Assembly (NCBI RefSeq): GCF_001279525.1
Contig: NZ_LGDY01000113.1
Coordinates: 10,596-74,595, forward strand
DNA length: 64,000 bases
Source: Nocardia sp. NRRL S-836
GTDB lineage: Bacteria; Actinomycetota; Actinomycetes; Mycobacteriales; Pseudonocardiaceae
Direction of reading: 5' to 3'
Below the pieces are notes generated by a model. The model was not told where the DNA came from. It searched no databases and saw nothing but the letters and a program-made list of their open reading frames with translations. A program made the translations under genes and the position numbers. Positions 7,311 to 16,400 of the stretch are shown here, piece after piece; position 1 is the stretch's first letter; each line of letters opens with the position of its first letter.

Positions 7311-9400
7311 GATTCCCCTCGCACGAGCAGAGCCACCGGATAGCGGTCGAGCAGCGCGGCCAGGTCCTCCGTCGCGGGCCGGCCGCTCAGCACGTCCGTC
7401 CACTCCGGACCCGGCAGCGGCAGGACCGTGCCCTGCCAGCCCTTGCGCGCCAGCGTCACCGGCAACCGGGTCGCGACCGTGATGACGTTCCCGCGCTGGA
7501 ACGCCAGCACGTGCTCGGCGGCGGGGCCTTCCGCGCGCAACGGCCGGTAGCCGTGGAAACCGCGGGCCTTCGCCTGCAACGCCCGGTGCACCACCAGCAT
7601 CTTCGCCGCGCCCGTGTCGTCGACCTCCGGCAGCCAGCCGTCCTCGATGCGGGCGAGCAGCTCCCTGCGCAGCTCGTAGTCGACCGGCCTGCGGTTGTCC
7701 GGGTCGACCAGCGAGTAGTCCCACAGCTCGGTGCCCTGGTAGATGTCCGGCACGCCGGGCGCGGTGAGCTGCACCAGCTTCTGCCCCAGCGAGTTCGACC
7801 AGCCCGGCACCTTGATCCGCTCGGCGAACGCGGCGACCTCGGGCAGCCCGAGAACCTTCGCGGGCCACGCGGCCACCTCGGCGTCGAAGTCCGCGTTGCG
7901 GTCGACCCACGACGTGGCGATCTTGGCCTCGCGCGAGGCCTTCTCCAGGTACTGCGCCAGGCGTTCCTCGGTGAGCGGCCACGCGCCGACCAGTGACTGC
8001 CAGGCCAGCCGGTTGAGCGACGGCTCCGGCAGCCCGTACCGCGCGGTCATGTCCTCCTCGAACGCCAGGTACTCGTCCGGGATCTCCGCCAGGACCGCGA
8101 GCCGGGCCCGCACGTCCTCCGACCGCTTGGTGTCGTGGGTGGTCAGCGTCGTCATCGACCGCGGCCAGCTGGCCTCACGGGCGGCGGCGCGCTGGTGGAA
8201 CTCCTCCACCGGCATGCCGAACCGGTCCGGTGAGCCGCCGACCTCGTTGAGCGCCACGAAGTTCGTGTACCGGTAGAACGCGGTGTCCTCGGTGCCCTTC
8301 GCGACGACCATGCCCGAGGTCTGCTGGATCCGGGTGGCCAGCTCGCCGTGCGGGTCGGCGCGGACCTGCTCGTCCAGCGCCTTCACCGCCGGCGAGGACG
8401 ACAGCCGCACCGCGGTGTCCCAGTGCTCCAGGCCCTCCGGCAGGTACGACCGGTAGACCGGGAAGTTGACCATCACCTCGGCGACGGCCGCGCACGCGTC
8501 CTCGAACGGCACGCCCTGGACCAGCCGCGCGATCCGCCGCACCTCGGCGACCAGGATCGAGTCCGCGACCTGCCGGCGTGACGCGTGCTCGACGTCGTGG
8601 AAGCTCGGCTCCCCGTTCCGGGGCCCGAACGCGTCCGCGGGCGCGATGAACACGCCGCAGATCTCGCGCAACGCGTCGTAGCCCGTCGTGCCGTCGACCG
8701 GCCAGCTCTGCGGCAGCGTCTCGTCCGGCCCGAGGATCTTCTCGACGACGATCCAGCCGTCGAACCTCTCCCGCAGCTGCCGGAAGTAGCCGCCGGGGTC
8801 GGCGAGACCGTCCGGGTGGTCGATCCGCAGGCCCTCGGCACCCCACCGCAGCACCTCGCCGTGGGTCGCGTGGAAGACCTCGGGGTCCTCGACCCGCACC
8901 GCCGCCAGCTCGGTGATGTCGAAGAACCTGCGGTAGTTGAGCTCCTCGTTGCCACGCCGCCAGTTGACCTTGACGTAATGGTCGTGCTCCTCGTCGGCGG
9001 CGTCCTCGGCCAGCACGGGCAGCAGGACGCGGCCGGAGGACCAGTCGATGTCGAAGTACCGGGCGTACGGCGACTCCTGGCCCTTCTCCAGCACGTCCTC
9101 CCACCACGGGTTCGGCACCGCCATGTGGTTGGGCACGATGTCGACGTACAGGCCGATGCCGAGCTCGGTCAGCTTGTCCTGCAACGCCTCGCGGGCCTGC
9201 TTGCCGCCGAGCTCCCGCCGGGTCTGCGTCGGGTCGGTGACGTCGTAGCCGTGCGTGGACCCCTCGCTCGCTTCGAGCAGCGGCGAGGCGTAGAGCCCGT
9301 GCACGCCCAGGCGTGCGAGGTAGTCCGCGATGGCCTCGGCGTCGGCGAAGGTGAAGTCCGGGGTGAACTGGAGGCGGTAGGTGGAGTACGGCGCCCCCAT
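7307..9400 (-). CDS. treY: Malto-oligosyltrehalose synthase
   Basis: 697 aa GH13 enzyme that isomerises the reducing-end alpha-1,4 link of maltodextrins to alpha-1,1. It begins MGAPYSTYRLQFTPDFTF and contains GLYASPLLEASEGSTHGYDV, IVPNHMAVPNPWWEDVLE, GLRIDHPDGLADP and VEKILGPDE, all characteristic of TreY, with a long C-terminal region including TTHDTKRSEDVRARL and PDIYQGTELWDYSLVDPDNR. Somewhat shorter than some homologues (about 750-800 aa) but intact. Its ATG overlaps the treX stop by one base (TGATG), indicating a treX-treY-treZ transcript. Confidence 0.95.
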   Translation of the reverse strand: MGAPYSTYRLQFTPDFTFADAEAIADYLARLGVHGLYASPLLEASEGSTHGYDVTDPTQTRRELGGKQAREALQDKLTELGIGLYVDIVPNHMAVPNPWWEDVLEKGQESPYARYFDIDWSSGRVLLPVLAEDAADEEHDHYVKVNWRRGNEELNYRRFFDITELAAVRVEDPEVFHATHGEVLRWGAEGLRIDHPDGLADPGGYFRQLRERFDGWIVVEKILGPDETLPQSWPVDGTTGYDALREICGVFIAPADAFGPRNGEPSFHDVEHASRRQVADSILVAEVRRIARLVQGVPFEDACAAVAEVMVNFPVYRSYLPEGLEHWDTAVRLSSSPAVKALDEQVRADPHGELATRIQQTSGMVVAKGTEDTAFYRYTNFVALNEVGGSPDRFGMPVEEFHQRAAAREASWPRSMTTLTTHDTKRSEDVRARLAVLAEIPDEYLAFEEDMTARYGLPEPSLNRLAWQSLVGAWPLTEERLAQYLEKASREAKIATSWVDRNADFDAEVAAWPAKVLGLPEVAAFAERIKVPGWSNSLGQKLVQLTAPGVPDIYQGTELWDYSLVDPDNRRPVDYELRRELLARIEDGWLPEVDDTGAAKMLVVHRALQAKARGFHGYRPLRAEGPAAEHVLAFQRGNVITVATRLPVTLARKGWQGTVLPLPGPEWTDVLSGRPATEDLAALLDRYPVALLVRGES

Positions 9401-11505
9401 CAGCCGGTCCTCTGCAGCACGACCAGCGACCGCGCGGTCAGCGCGAGGCTGCCGCCGGCGACGATCGGTTTCTGCGCGTCGCCGACCTGGCCGGTCGCCG
9501 TGTCGACCACGACCGTCCACTCAGGACCGTAGGAGCTGTCCGGCAGCGTCACCTGGATGTCCTCGTGGTGTGCGTTGAACGCCATCAGGAACGAGTCGTC
9601 GACCACCCGCTGGCCACGCGAGTCGAGGTCCGGCATGCCCTCACCGTTGAGGAAGACGACGATGCACTTGCCGAAGTCGTCCTCCCAGTTCTGCTCGGTC
9701 ATCTCTTCGCCGGCCGGGGTGAACCACGCGATGTCGCGCAGCTCGTCGCCCTTGCGGATCGGCCGGCCCGCGAAGAACCGCTTGCGCCGGAACACCGGGT
9801 GCTGCTTGCGGAACCTGGTCAGCGCCGCGGTGAACTCGACCAGCTCGGAGTGCGGCTCCAGCAACGACCAGTCGACCCACGAGACCTCGTTGTCCTGGCA
9901 GTACGCGTTGTTGTTGCCGTTCTGCGTGCGCGCGAACTCGTCGCCGTGCAGGATCATCGGCACGCCCTGCGACAGCACCAGGGTGGCCATCAGGTTGCGC
10001 CGCTGGCGGGCCCGCAGCTCCAGGACCTGCTCGTCGTCGGTCGCGCCCTCGACGCCGCAGTTCCACGAGCGGTTGTGGCTCTCGCCGTCGTTGTTGTCCT
10101 CGCCGTTGGCCTCGTTGTGCTTGTCGTTGTACGACACCAGGTCGTTCATCGTGAAGCCGTCGTGGGCGGTGACGAAGTTGATCGACGCGTACGGCCGGCG
10201 GCCGTCGTCCTGGTAGAGGTCCGACGAACCGGTGATGCGCGAGGCGAACTCGCCCAGCGTCGCCGGCTCACCGCGCCAGAAGTCGCGCACGGTGTCGCGG
10301 AACTTGCCGTTCCACTCCGTCCACAGCGGAGGGAAGTTGCCGACCTGGTAGCCACCGGGACCGACGTCCCACGGCTCCGCGATCAGCTTGACCTGCGAGA
10401 CCACCGGGTCCTGCTGCACGACCTCGAAGAACGTCGCCAGCCGGTCGACGTCGTAGAACTCGCGCGCCAGCGTGGCCGCGAGGTCGAACCGGAAGCCGTC
10501 GACGTGCATCTCGGTCACCCAGTACCGCAGCGAGTCCATGATCAGCTGCAGGGTGTGCGGCGTCCGCACGTTCAGCGAGTTACCGGTGCCCGTGTAGTCC
10601 ATGTAGAACTTGGGCTCGTCGTCCATCACCCGGTAGTAGGCCAGGTTGTCGATGCCCTTCATCGACAGCGTCGGCCCGAGGTGGTTGCCCTCCGCGGTGT
10701 GGTTGTAGACGACGTCGAGGATGACCTCGATGCCCGCCTGGTGCAGCGCCCGCACCATGCCCTTGAACTCCTGCACCTGGTTCAGCGGCAGCGCCGCGTA
10801 GCCGTCGTGCGGAGCGAAGAACCCGATGGTGTTGTAGCCCCAGTAGTTGCTGAGCCGGCGCTCCTGCAGCGTGTGGTCGCTCACGAACTGGTGCACGGGC
10901 ATCAGCTCGACCGCCGTGACACCCAGCTTGAGGAGGTGGTCGATCATCACCGGGTGGGCCAGGCCGGCGTACGTGCCGCGCAGCTTCGGCGGGATCTCCG
11001 GGTGGTCGATCGTCAGGCCGCGGACGTGCGCCTCGTAGATGACGGTCTCGTTGTACGGCGTCCTGGGTGCGCGGTCGCTCGTCCAGTCGAAGAACGGGTT
11101 GACCACGACCGACTTCGGCACGAACTGCGCCGAGTCCGCGTCGTTGCGCTCGTCCGGGCTGCCGAACTTGTAGCCGTACAGCGCCTCGTCCCACACCAGG
11201 CCGTCGGAGATGGCCTTCGCGTACGGGTCGATCAGCAGCTTGTTGGGGTTGCAGCGCAGGCCCCGCTCCGGGTCGTACGGCCCGTGCACGCGGTACCCGT
11301 ACCGCTGGCCGGGGCCGACGCCGAGCAGGTAACCGTGGTGGACGAAGCCGTCCACCTCCGGCAACCGAACGCGTGTCTCGGTGCCATCGTCGTCGAAAAG
11401 ACAGAGCTCCACATATTCAGCAACTTCGGAGAACAGGGCGAAATTCGTTCCTACGCCGTCGTAACCAGCGCCAAGCGGATACGGCCTGCCGGGCCAGGGT
11501 CGCAC
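9400..11505 (-). CDS. treX: Glycogen debranching enzyme (isoamylase type)
   Basis: 701 aa GH13_11 enzyme that hydrolyses alpha-1,6 branches of glycogen and supplies linear dextrins to TreY. N-terminal CBM48 (RPWPGRPYPLGAGYDGVGTN), then DVVYNHTAEGNHLGP, DGFRFDLA (nucleophile), LIAEPWDVG (acid/base) and FVTAHDGFTMNDLVSYN. First gene of the treXYZ operon. GTG 11505 is chosen because AGGAG (11514-11510) precedes it, homologues begin at RPWPG, and a stress-type promoter ends at 11527; the alternative GTG 11517 would add four residues and lacks a ribosome binding site. Confidence 0.94.
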   Translation of the reverse strand: MRPWPGRPYPLGAGYDGVGTNFALFSEVAEYVELCLFDDDGTETRVRLPEVDGFVHHGYLLGVGPGQRYGYRVHGPYDPERGLRCNPNKLLIDPYAKAISDGLVWDEALYGYKFGSPDERNDADSAQFVPKSVVVNPFFDWTSDRAPRTPYNETVIYEAHVRGLTIDHPEIPPKLRGTYAGLAHPVMIDHLLKLGVTAVELMPVHQFVSDHTLQERRLSNYWGYNTIGFFAPHDGYAALPLNQVQEFKGMVRALHQAGIEVILDVVYNHTAEGNHLGPTLSMKGIDNLAYYRVMDDEPKFYMDYTGTGNSLNVRTPHTLQLIMDSLRYWVTEMHVDGFRFDLAATLAREFYDVDRLATFFEVVQQDPVVSQVKLIAEPWDVGPGGYQVGNFPPLWTEWNGKFRDTVRDFWRGEPATLGEFASRITGSSDLYQDDGRRPYASINFVTAHDGFTMNDLVSYNDKHNEANGEDNNDGESHNRSWNCGVEGATDDEQVLELRARQRRNLMATLVLSQGVPMILHGDEFARTQNGNNNAYCQDNEVSWVDWSLLEPHSELVEFTAALTRFRKQHPVFRRKRFFAGRPIRKGDELRDIAWFTPAGEEMTEQNWEDDFGKCIVVFLNGEGMPDLDSRGQRVVDDSFLMAFNAHHEDIQVTLPDSSYGPEWTVVVDTATGQVGDAQKPIVAGGSLALTARSLVVLQRTG

Positions 11506-11526
11506 GATGCTCCTCACGCGGTAGCG

Positions 11527-11553
11527 ATACCCACACGACCCTATCCGTCTAAC
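11527..11553 (-). promoter_or_regulatory. Candidate SigB-like promoter of treX-treY-treZ
   Basis: Minus-strand GTTA (11553-11550), a 17-nt spacer and GGGTAT (11532-11527) resemble the GTTT-N15-17-GGGTAT stress consensus, with one mismatch in the -35 block. A start site near 11520 would leave a short leader holding the AGGAG of the 11505 start. Confidence 0.35.
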
Positions 11554-11667
11554 CGCGTTGCGGCATTATGCACAAACCGTTGTACTCCGGTGTCGCACGT
11601 GCATGCTCGTGCCGGGGTCCGGCGTGCGGCGAACAGCGAGCGCACCAACCCCGGCGACGTCGAGCGG

Positions 11668-11970
11668 TCACACCCTGTCGTGCGCCAGCACCAGCTGTCC
11701 ACGGGCCGCCGTCAGCAACGTGCGGGCCTCCTGGATCTCGCAGTACTTCAGGTGCTCCACGGCCGCCTCCGCACACGCCAGCGCGTGCGCGAGGGCCTCG
11801 TTGTCCTGCACGGGACCCGCGTCCCGCAGCGCGTCACGCAGTGATTCCTCCGCGTGCCGTGCCCCGGCCACCGGGTCGCCGAGGGCGGTCGGCCGCACCG
11901 AGGCGAGGACCTGCTCCACGGCCAGTTCCAGCACGTCGGTCGGTGTCCGCGTGCTCACGGCTGAGCTCAT
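11668..11970 (-). CDS. Hypothetical small helical protein
   Basis: 100 aa, predicted all-helical and soluble, rich in Ala, Glu and His, with one Cys pair region (LACAEAAVEHLKYCEIQEA). I do not recognise the family. ATG 11970 (MSSAVSTRTP) is preceded by GGAGGTGG at 8 nt; the frame could extend to a TTG at 11988. It lies between malQ and treX on the same strand with gaps of 90 and 162 nt, so it may be co-transcribed with malQ, but its role in maltodextrin metabolism is only a possibility. Confidence 0.65.
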   Translation of the reverse strand: MSSAVSTRTPTDVLELAVEQVLASVRPTALGDPVAGARHAEESLRDALRDAGPVQDNEALAHALACAEAAVEHLKYCEIQEARTLLTAARGQLVLAHDRV

Positions 11971-12060
11971 CTGATACGCCACCTCCAAGAAGTCCGGGGG
12001 GATTCGTCGTCCGCCGTCTGGTGACGGCCCAAGGGTACTCCGCAGGTCGATGACCTGCCG

Positions 12061-13884
12061 TTAAGCGGTTGTTTCGGGTTTGCGCTGACGCAGGGGGCGG
12101 GTGATGTCGCGCACCAGCGGGAAGAACTCCTCCAGCGGCACGGGCAGGGGGATCCGCCAGTTCGGGTGCTCGTCGATCGTGCCCGGCACGTTGGGCTGCC
12201 GGGTCTCCCGCAGAGCGTCCTGGGGTGAGGTCAGGACCAGCGCGCACGGCGCCTGGGCGAGCAGCTCGTGGGCGCCGGCCACGCGGTCGCGCGGGTCGAT
12301 GCCCTCGGCGCGCATCAGCTCGTCGAAGTCGGGGCCGTCCTCGCCCGCGAAGAACGTGGCGGCCGTCGGCAGGTCGTGGGTGGAGATGCTGGCCATCGCC
12401 TTCGGGTTCCACCGCGACGGCGGGATGAGCGGGTGCCCGTCGGCGTAGTAGTCGCGCTGGAAGTAGAGCACGGCGCTGGTCAGCATGCCGTTCTCCTGCA
12501 GCGTCTTCGTGACGACCGGCTCGACCGTGCCGAGGTCCTCGCCGACGACAACGGCGCCCGCGCGGTACGCCTCCAGCGCCAGCACGCCGAGCATCGCGTC
12601 GGCGTCGTAGTAGACGTAGGTGCCGCGTGACGGCGGCTCGCCCGGCGGGATCCACCACAGCCGCCACAGGCCGGCGACGTGGTCGATGCGGATGCCGTCG
12701 GCGTGCTTGAGGACGCTGCGCAGCACCTGGCGGAACGGCCGGTAGCCGCTCTCGACCAGCTTGTCCGGCCGCCACGGCGGCAGGCCCCAGCCCTGACCGT
12801 CGGCGCTGAACGCGTCCGGCGGCGCGCCGACCGTGACGTCGATGGCGAACGAGTCCGGGTCGCTGAAGGTGTCCGCGCCGCCGGGGTGCACGCCCACCGG
12901 CAGGTCGTGGATGACGCCGATGGTCATGCCGGCCTCGTGCGCGGCCAGCCGCACGTCCTGCAGCTGGCGGGTGCACAGGTGCTGCACCCACGCGTGGAAC
13001 GCGACCCGGTCGGCCGGCGGCTCCGCGCGGTCGGCGGGCCACGTGCGCCAGTCGCTGCCGTGGATCTCGGCGAGCGCGCAGTACGTCGCGAAGCTCTCCA
13101 GGTCGGCGTCCATCTCGATCTCGCCGCCGGGGAACAGCAGCTCCAGCGCCTGCTTCTTCGCCGACCAGATCGCGTCGTAGTCGATCAGGTCCTCGTCGGC
13201 GGGCCGGAGGTCGCGGATGAGCTGCCGGGTGCGCGGGCAGGCCTGCAGGAACTCGGCGGTGTCGGTGACGCGCAGGTACAGCGGGTTCGCGAACCGGCGG
13301 CTGGTCGGCGAGTAGGGCGAGCGCTCGACCGGGTGGGTCAGGCTCGGCGCCTGCACCGGGTTGACCAGCACCACGCCCGCGTCGAGCTCCTGGCTGCTGC
13401 GCCTGGCCACGGTCGCGAGGTCGGCGAAGTCGCCCATCCCCCACGAGTCCTTCGAGCGCGCGGCGTAGAGCTGCAGCATCCAGCCCCACGTGCTCGGCAC
13501 GTCCGGGAGCGTCCGCGGCGCGACGGCCAGGGTGACGGTCTGGGTGGCGGTGCGGATGCGGTGCCAGCCGAGCGGCAGCGTGTCCGGCAGGTGCCGACGC
13601 ACCTCGACCGTCCCGCCGTCCTCCAGCTCGACGGTCGCCGGGCCGCGCAGGTCGTACGTCTCCTGTTCGCGGAGCACGATCGTCTGCGGCAGCGCCTGTT
13701 CCGCGCGCCTGCGTTCGACCAGTGCCAGCTCCCGTGCGACGGAGTCCGGAGTGGACGCGTCGACACCGAACTGGGCGAGGACCTTGACGACGACATCCGT
13801 CTCGACGGTGACCTCTTGCTGATCGGAGTTCTCGTACCTCGTGGCGACGCCCCAGGCGTCCGCCAACCGTGCCAACTCCTCCAC
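12061..13884 (-). CDS. malQ: 4-alpha-glucanotransferase (amylomaltase)
   Basis: 607 aa GH77 enzyme that transfers glucan segments between maltodextrins. The C-terminal catalytic half shows IDYDAIWSAKKQALELL, GVIHDLPVGVHPGGADTFSDPDSFA, DGIRIDHVAGLWRLWWIPPG (nucleophile Asp in RIDHV), VVGEDLGTVEP (acid/base Glu) and ISTHDLPTAATF (stabiliser). The N-terminal beta-domain is that of the actinobacterial long form, slightly trimmed relative to about 700 aa homologues. GTG 13884 was kept although its ribosome binding site is weak. With treXYZ it forms a glycogen-to-trehalose block. Confidence 0.94.
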   Translation of the reverse strand: MEELARLADAWGVATRYENSDQQEVTVETDVVVKVLAQFGVDASTPDSVARELALVERRRAEQALPQTIVLREQETYDLRGPATVELEDGGTVEVRRHLPDTLPLGWHRIRTATQTVTLAVAPRTLPDVPSTWGWMLQLYAARSKDSWGMGDFADLATVARRSSQELDAGVVLVNPVQAPSLTHPVERSPYSPTSRRFANPLYLRVTDTAEFLQACPRTRQLIRDLRPADEDLIDYDAIWSAKKQALELLFPGGEIEMDADLESFATYCALAEIHGSDWRTWPADRAEPPADRVAFHAWVQHLCTRQLQDVRLAAHEAGMTIGVIHDLPVGVHPGGADTFSDPDSFAIDVTVGAPPDAFSADGQGWGLPPWRPDKLVESGYRPFRQVLRSVLKHADGIRIDHVAGLWRLWWIPPGEPPSRGTYVYYDADAMLGVLALEAYRAGAVVVGEDLGTVEPVVTKTLQENGMLTSAVLYFQRDYYADGHPLIPPSRWNPKAMASISTHDLPTAATFFAGEDGPDFDELMRAEGIDPRDRVAGAHELLAQAPCALVLTSPQDALRETRQPNVPGTIDEHPNWRIPLPVPLEEFFPLVRDITRPLRQRKPETTA

Positions 13885-13978
13885 AGCTACAAGCTATGTC
13901 ACAGGTTCGCTTCCATTACCAGAGCAAATGGACCCCGGTCACCCGAAGGGTGCACGCCGGTCGGGACGGCCTTCTTGA

Positions 13979-14404
13979 TCAAACATCGGACCGCTGATCG
14001 GGAACGGCGACCACGGCCTCCACCTCGACCAGAAATTCCGGACCGAACAACGCCGCGACCTGAACCAGCGTGCTGGCCGGGTTGTGCAGCTCTCCCAACG
14101 CGGGCCGCAGGACCTCGTCGCGCACGGCCCGCAACGTCTGCACGTCGGACACGTCGACCACGTACCAGGTGAACTTCACGACATCCGACCAGTCAGCGCC
14201 AAACCTCGACATGACGTGATGAAGATTGCTCAGCGCCTGACGGGTCTGCGCCGCCAGGTCGTCCACGCCGACCACGCAGCCGGTCTCGTCCACGGCCACC
14301 TGACCGGAGACGAACAGCAGCCTCCCGCTGACCGTCACGGCGTGGGCGTAGCCGGGGGTGTCCGGCAGCGCGGGCAACCGGGTCAGGCGCTCTTCGGCGG
14401 GCAT
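13979..14404 (-). CDS. RidA family protein (YjgF/YER057c/UK114)
   Basis: 141 aa. The RidA fold is indicated by LLFVSGQVAVDETG, DLAAQTRQALSNLHHVMSRFGADWSDVVKFTWYV in blocks, and the C-terminal ASTLVQVAALFGPEFLVEVEAVVAV. Classical RidA uses an Arg in the C-terminal strand (RxxxxVxxL) to deaminate reactive enamines; here that position reads STLVQVAAL without the Arg, so it belongs to another subfamily and may lack deaminase activity. It lies 59 nt downstream of the LacI gene on the same strand and may share its transcript. Confidence 0.82.
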   Translation of the reverse strand: MPAEERLTRLPALPDTPGYAHAVTVSGRLLFVSGQVAVDETGCVVGVDDLAAQTRQALSNLHHVMSRFGADWSDVVKFTWYVVDVSDVQTLRAVRDEVLRPALGELHNPASTLVQVAALFGPEFLVEVEAVVAVPDQRSDV

Positions 14405-14463
14405 GCCGTCACAGTACTGACCGGGGTGCGGGCGCGGTGCCGCTCGCCGGACCGGCCTCCGGG

Positions 14464-15384
14464 TCAGCCGACCGGGCCGCTGGAGTTGCGCACGACGAGC
14501 GTGACCGCGTGCTCCGCCGGCTCGACCCGCTCGCCCCTGATCAGCGTGAACAGGTCCGCGACCGCGCGTTCGCCCTGCTGTTTCGCCGCTCCCTCGACCG
14601 CGGTCAGGCCGACCACGCGGGTGAGCTCCTGGCCGTCCAGTGACACGATCGACAGCTCGTCGGGCACCGCGCGCCCGTCGCGCTGCATGCGCAGGTAGAT
14701 CCCGACCGCGGCGGCGCCGTTGGAGCTGATCACCGCCGTGGGCAGGCGTTCGCCGTCCAGCAGCACGTCCACGACCTGCTCGCCGCCGTCGACCGTGGGC
14801 GAGCACCACACCGTCCACTCAGGACGCACGGTCAGCCCGGCCGCGACCAGGATCTCGTCGTAGGACTCGTCCACGCCGTCGGCCAGCACCAGCGCGACGT
14901 CCTCGTGGCCGAGCAGCAGCAGGTGCTCGACGGCGGTCTGCAGCGCGTGCCGCAGGTCGGTGTCGTCGACGGTCAGGTACGGGATCTCCAGCGCCGTGAG
15001 CGCGGCCCGTTCCGCGTCGTCCAGGGTCATCGACAGCAGCAGCACTCCGTCGACGCGGCGGCCCAGCGGCATCTCGCCGAAGAACTTGGCGCGCGCGTCC
15101 TCGGTGCCCAGCACGTACAGCAGCACGTCGTAGCCGGCCGCCCGCAGCGCGCCTTCGGCGCCCGCGAGCACCGGGTTCACCTCGGCCGTCACCACCGCGA
15201 TCGCGTACCGGCGGCCACCGGCCAGCGAGGACGCGTCGCGCGCGATGGCGTACCTCATGCGCCGGGCGACCTCGCTGACGTGCTGTCGCGTCGCCTCCGA
15301 CACGCCGGGTTCGCCGCGCAGCGCGCGCGATACGGTCGCAGCGGACACCCCTGCGGCCTTGGCCACGTCGGACATGCTGGTCAC
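14464..15384 (-). CDS. LacI-family transcriptional regulator
   Basis: 306 aa. N-terminal HTH VAKAAGVSAATVSRALRGEPGVSEATRQ with the hinge helix typical of LacI/GalR, then a periplasmic-binding-protein-like sensor domain (YAIAVVTAEVNPVLAGAE, VDGVLLLSMTLDD, PTAVISSNGAAAVGIYLRM). It should repress genes in response to a small effector, often a sugar; the ligand is not evident, and no clear LacI operator was recognised near malQ or treX. It is divergent from the peroxiredoxin gene with only 23 bp between starts, so its promoter must overlap that gene or be leaderless. Confidence 0.9.
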   Translation of the reverse strand: MTSMSDVAKAAGVSAATVSRALRGEPGVSEATRQHVSEVARRMRYAIARDASSLAGGRRYAIAVVTAEVNPVLAGAEGALRAAGYDVLLYVLGTEDARAKFFGEMPLGRRVDGVLLLSMTLDDAERAALTALEIPYLTVDDTDLRHALQTAVEHLLLLGHEDVALVLADGVDESYDEILVAAGLTVRPEWTVWCSPTVDGGEQVVDVLLDGERLPTAVISSNGAAAVGIYLRMQRDGRAVPDELSIVSLDGQELTRVVGLTAVEGAAKQQGERAVADLFTLIRGERVEPAEHAVTLVVRNSSGPVG

Positions 15385-15407
15385 GGCCCCGAGCGTATTG
15401 GAGATCC

Positions 15408-15857
15408 ATGAAGCCCGGCGACCTCGCCCCCGACTTCACGCTGCCCGACCAGGACGGCACCGACCGCAGCCTCTCCGAACTGCTCGGGAACGGCCCGGTC
15501 GTGCTGTTCTTCTACCCGGCCGCGATGACGTCCGGCTGCACCGCGCAGAGCTGCCACTTCCGCGACCTCGCCGCGGAGTTCGCGCAGGCGGGTGCGCAGC
15601 GGGTGGGGATCTCGCGCGACGAGGTGGCCAGGCAGAAGGAGTTCGCGGAGCGCAACGGCTTCGACTACCCGCTGCTGTCCGATGTCGAGGGTGAGGTCGC
15701 CGAGCGGTTCGGCGTGCGGCGCCGGTTCGGGCCGATCCCGGTCAAGCGGCACACGTTCGTCATCGGCACCGACCGCCGGGTGGTCGAGGTGGTCAAGAGC
15801 GAGTTCTCGATGACCGCGCACGCCGACAAGGCGCTGGCGGCCCTGCGGAAGGGTTAG
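15408..15857 (+). CDS. bcp: Thioredoxin-dependent peroxiredoxin (Bcp family)
   Basis: 149 aa cytosolic peroxidase that reduces hydroperoxides with thioredoxin. APDFTLPDQDGT opens the thioredoxin fold; FFYPAAMTSGCTAQSC carries peroxidatic Cys44 and resolving Cys49, the atypical two-Cys spacing of Bcp/PrxQ. SVEGEVAERFGV-like and RHTFVIGTD follow, complete to the C-terminus. ATG 15408 sits 7 nt after TTGGAGAT. It ends with a 4-bp overlap with the convergent MmpS-like gene, so no terminator separates them. Confidence 0.93.
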   Translation: MKPGDLAPDFTLPDQDGTDRSLSELLGNGPVVLFFYPAAMTSGCTAQSCHFRDLAAEFAQAGAQRVGISRDEVARQKEFAERNGFDYPLLSDVEGEVAERFGVRRRFGPIPVKRHTFVIGTDRRVVEVVKSEFSMTAHADKALAALRKG

Positions 15858-16357
15858 CTGTCGGTGATGGTCAGGACGCCGTAGGGCCCGGACGCCTTGC
15901 CCTCGCGGACGGTCCTGCCGTCGATCGTGTACCTGCCGTGCACCTCGCCGCCGTCCGGGCCCGCGACCACCACGAGCATCACGGTGGCGGACGCGGCGCC
16001 GTCGGGCACCTCGATGGTGCGCGTCCACGGCAGCGGCACGCTGCCCTCGTTCTGGATGGACGCGCCGACGGTCGCGGTGATGTTGAACGCCGTGCCGGTG
16101 CCGGTCACCTCGAACACCACCACGCGCTTCGCGGGGCCGGTGGTCTCGGGCGCCGGTGGTGCCACGGCGGCGGTGGTGGTCTCCGCGGTCGCCTCCTGGA
16201 CCGCTTCCTTCACCGCGTTGACGAGCCGGCCGCCGTACAGCGCCCCGCCGGTGAGCAGCAGGGCGAACACGAGCAGCAGCACCCACGGCCACCTCGGTGA
16301 CCGCGGGACCTCGTGCATGGGCGGCGCGACGCCGTACTCCGGTGGCTGCGCAGACAT
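15854..16357 (-). CDS. MmpS-like membrane-anchored protein
   Basis: 167 aa. A Pro-rich cytoplasmic N-terminus (about 1-20), one transmembrane helix (WPWVLLLVFALLLTGGALYG), an Ala/Thr linker and a C-terminal beta-sandwich starting VVVFEVTGTGTAFNITATV and containing SVPLPWTRTIEVPDG, the pattern of MmpS-type transport accessory proteins, which in mycobacteria partner with MmpL lipid or siderophore exporters. No mmpL gene is nearby. ATG 16357 follows GAGGGGGTCACC. The tail lies outside the membrane. Confidence 0.78.
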   Translation of the reverse strand: MSAQPPEYGVAPPMHEVPRSPRWPWVLLLVFALLLTGGALYGGRLVNAVKEAVQEATAETTTAAVAPPAPETTGPAKRVVVFEVTGTGTAFNITATVGASIQNEGSVPLPWTRTIEVPDGAASATVMLVVVAGPDGGEVHGRYTIDGRTVREGKASGPYGVLTITDS

Positions 16358-16400
16358 GGTGACCCCCTCGCTGAGGAAGTCGATCTCCCCCGGCCCGCCG

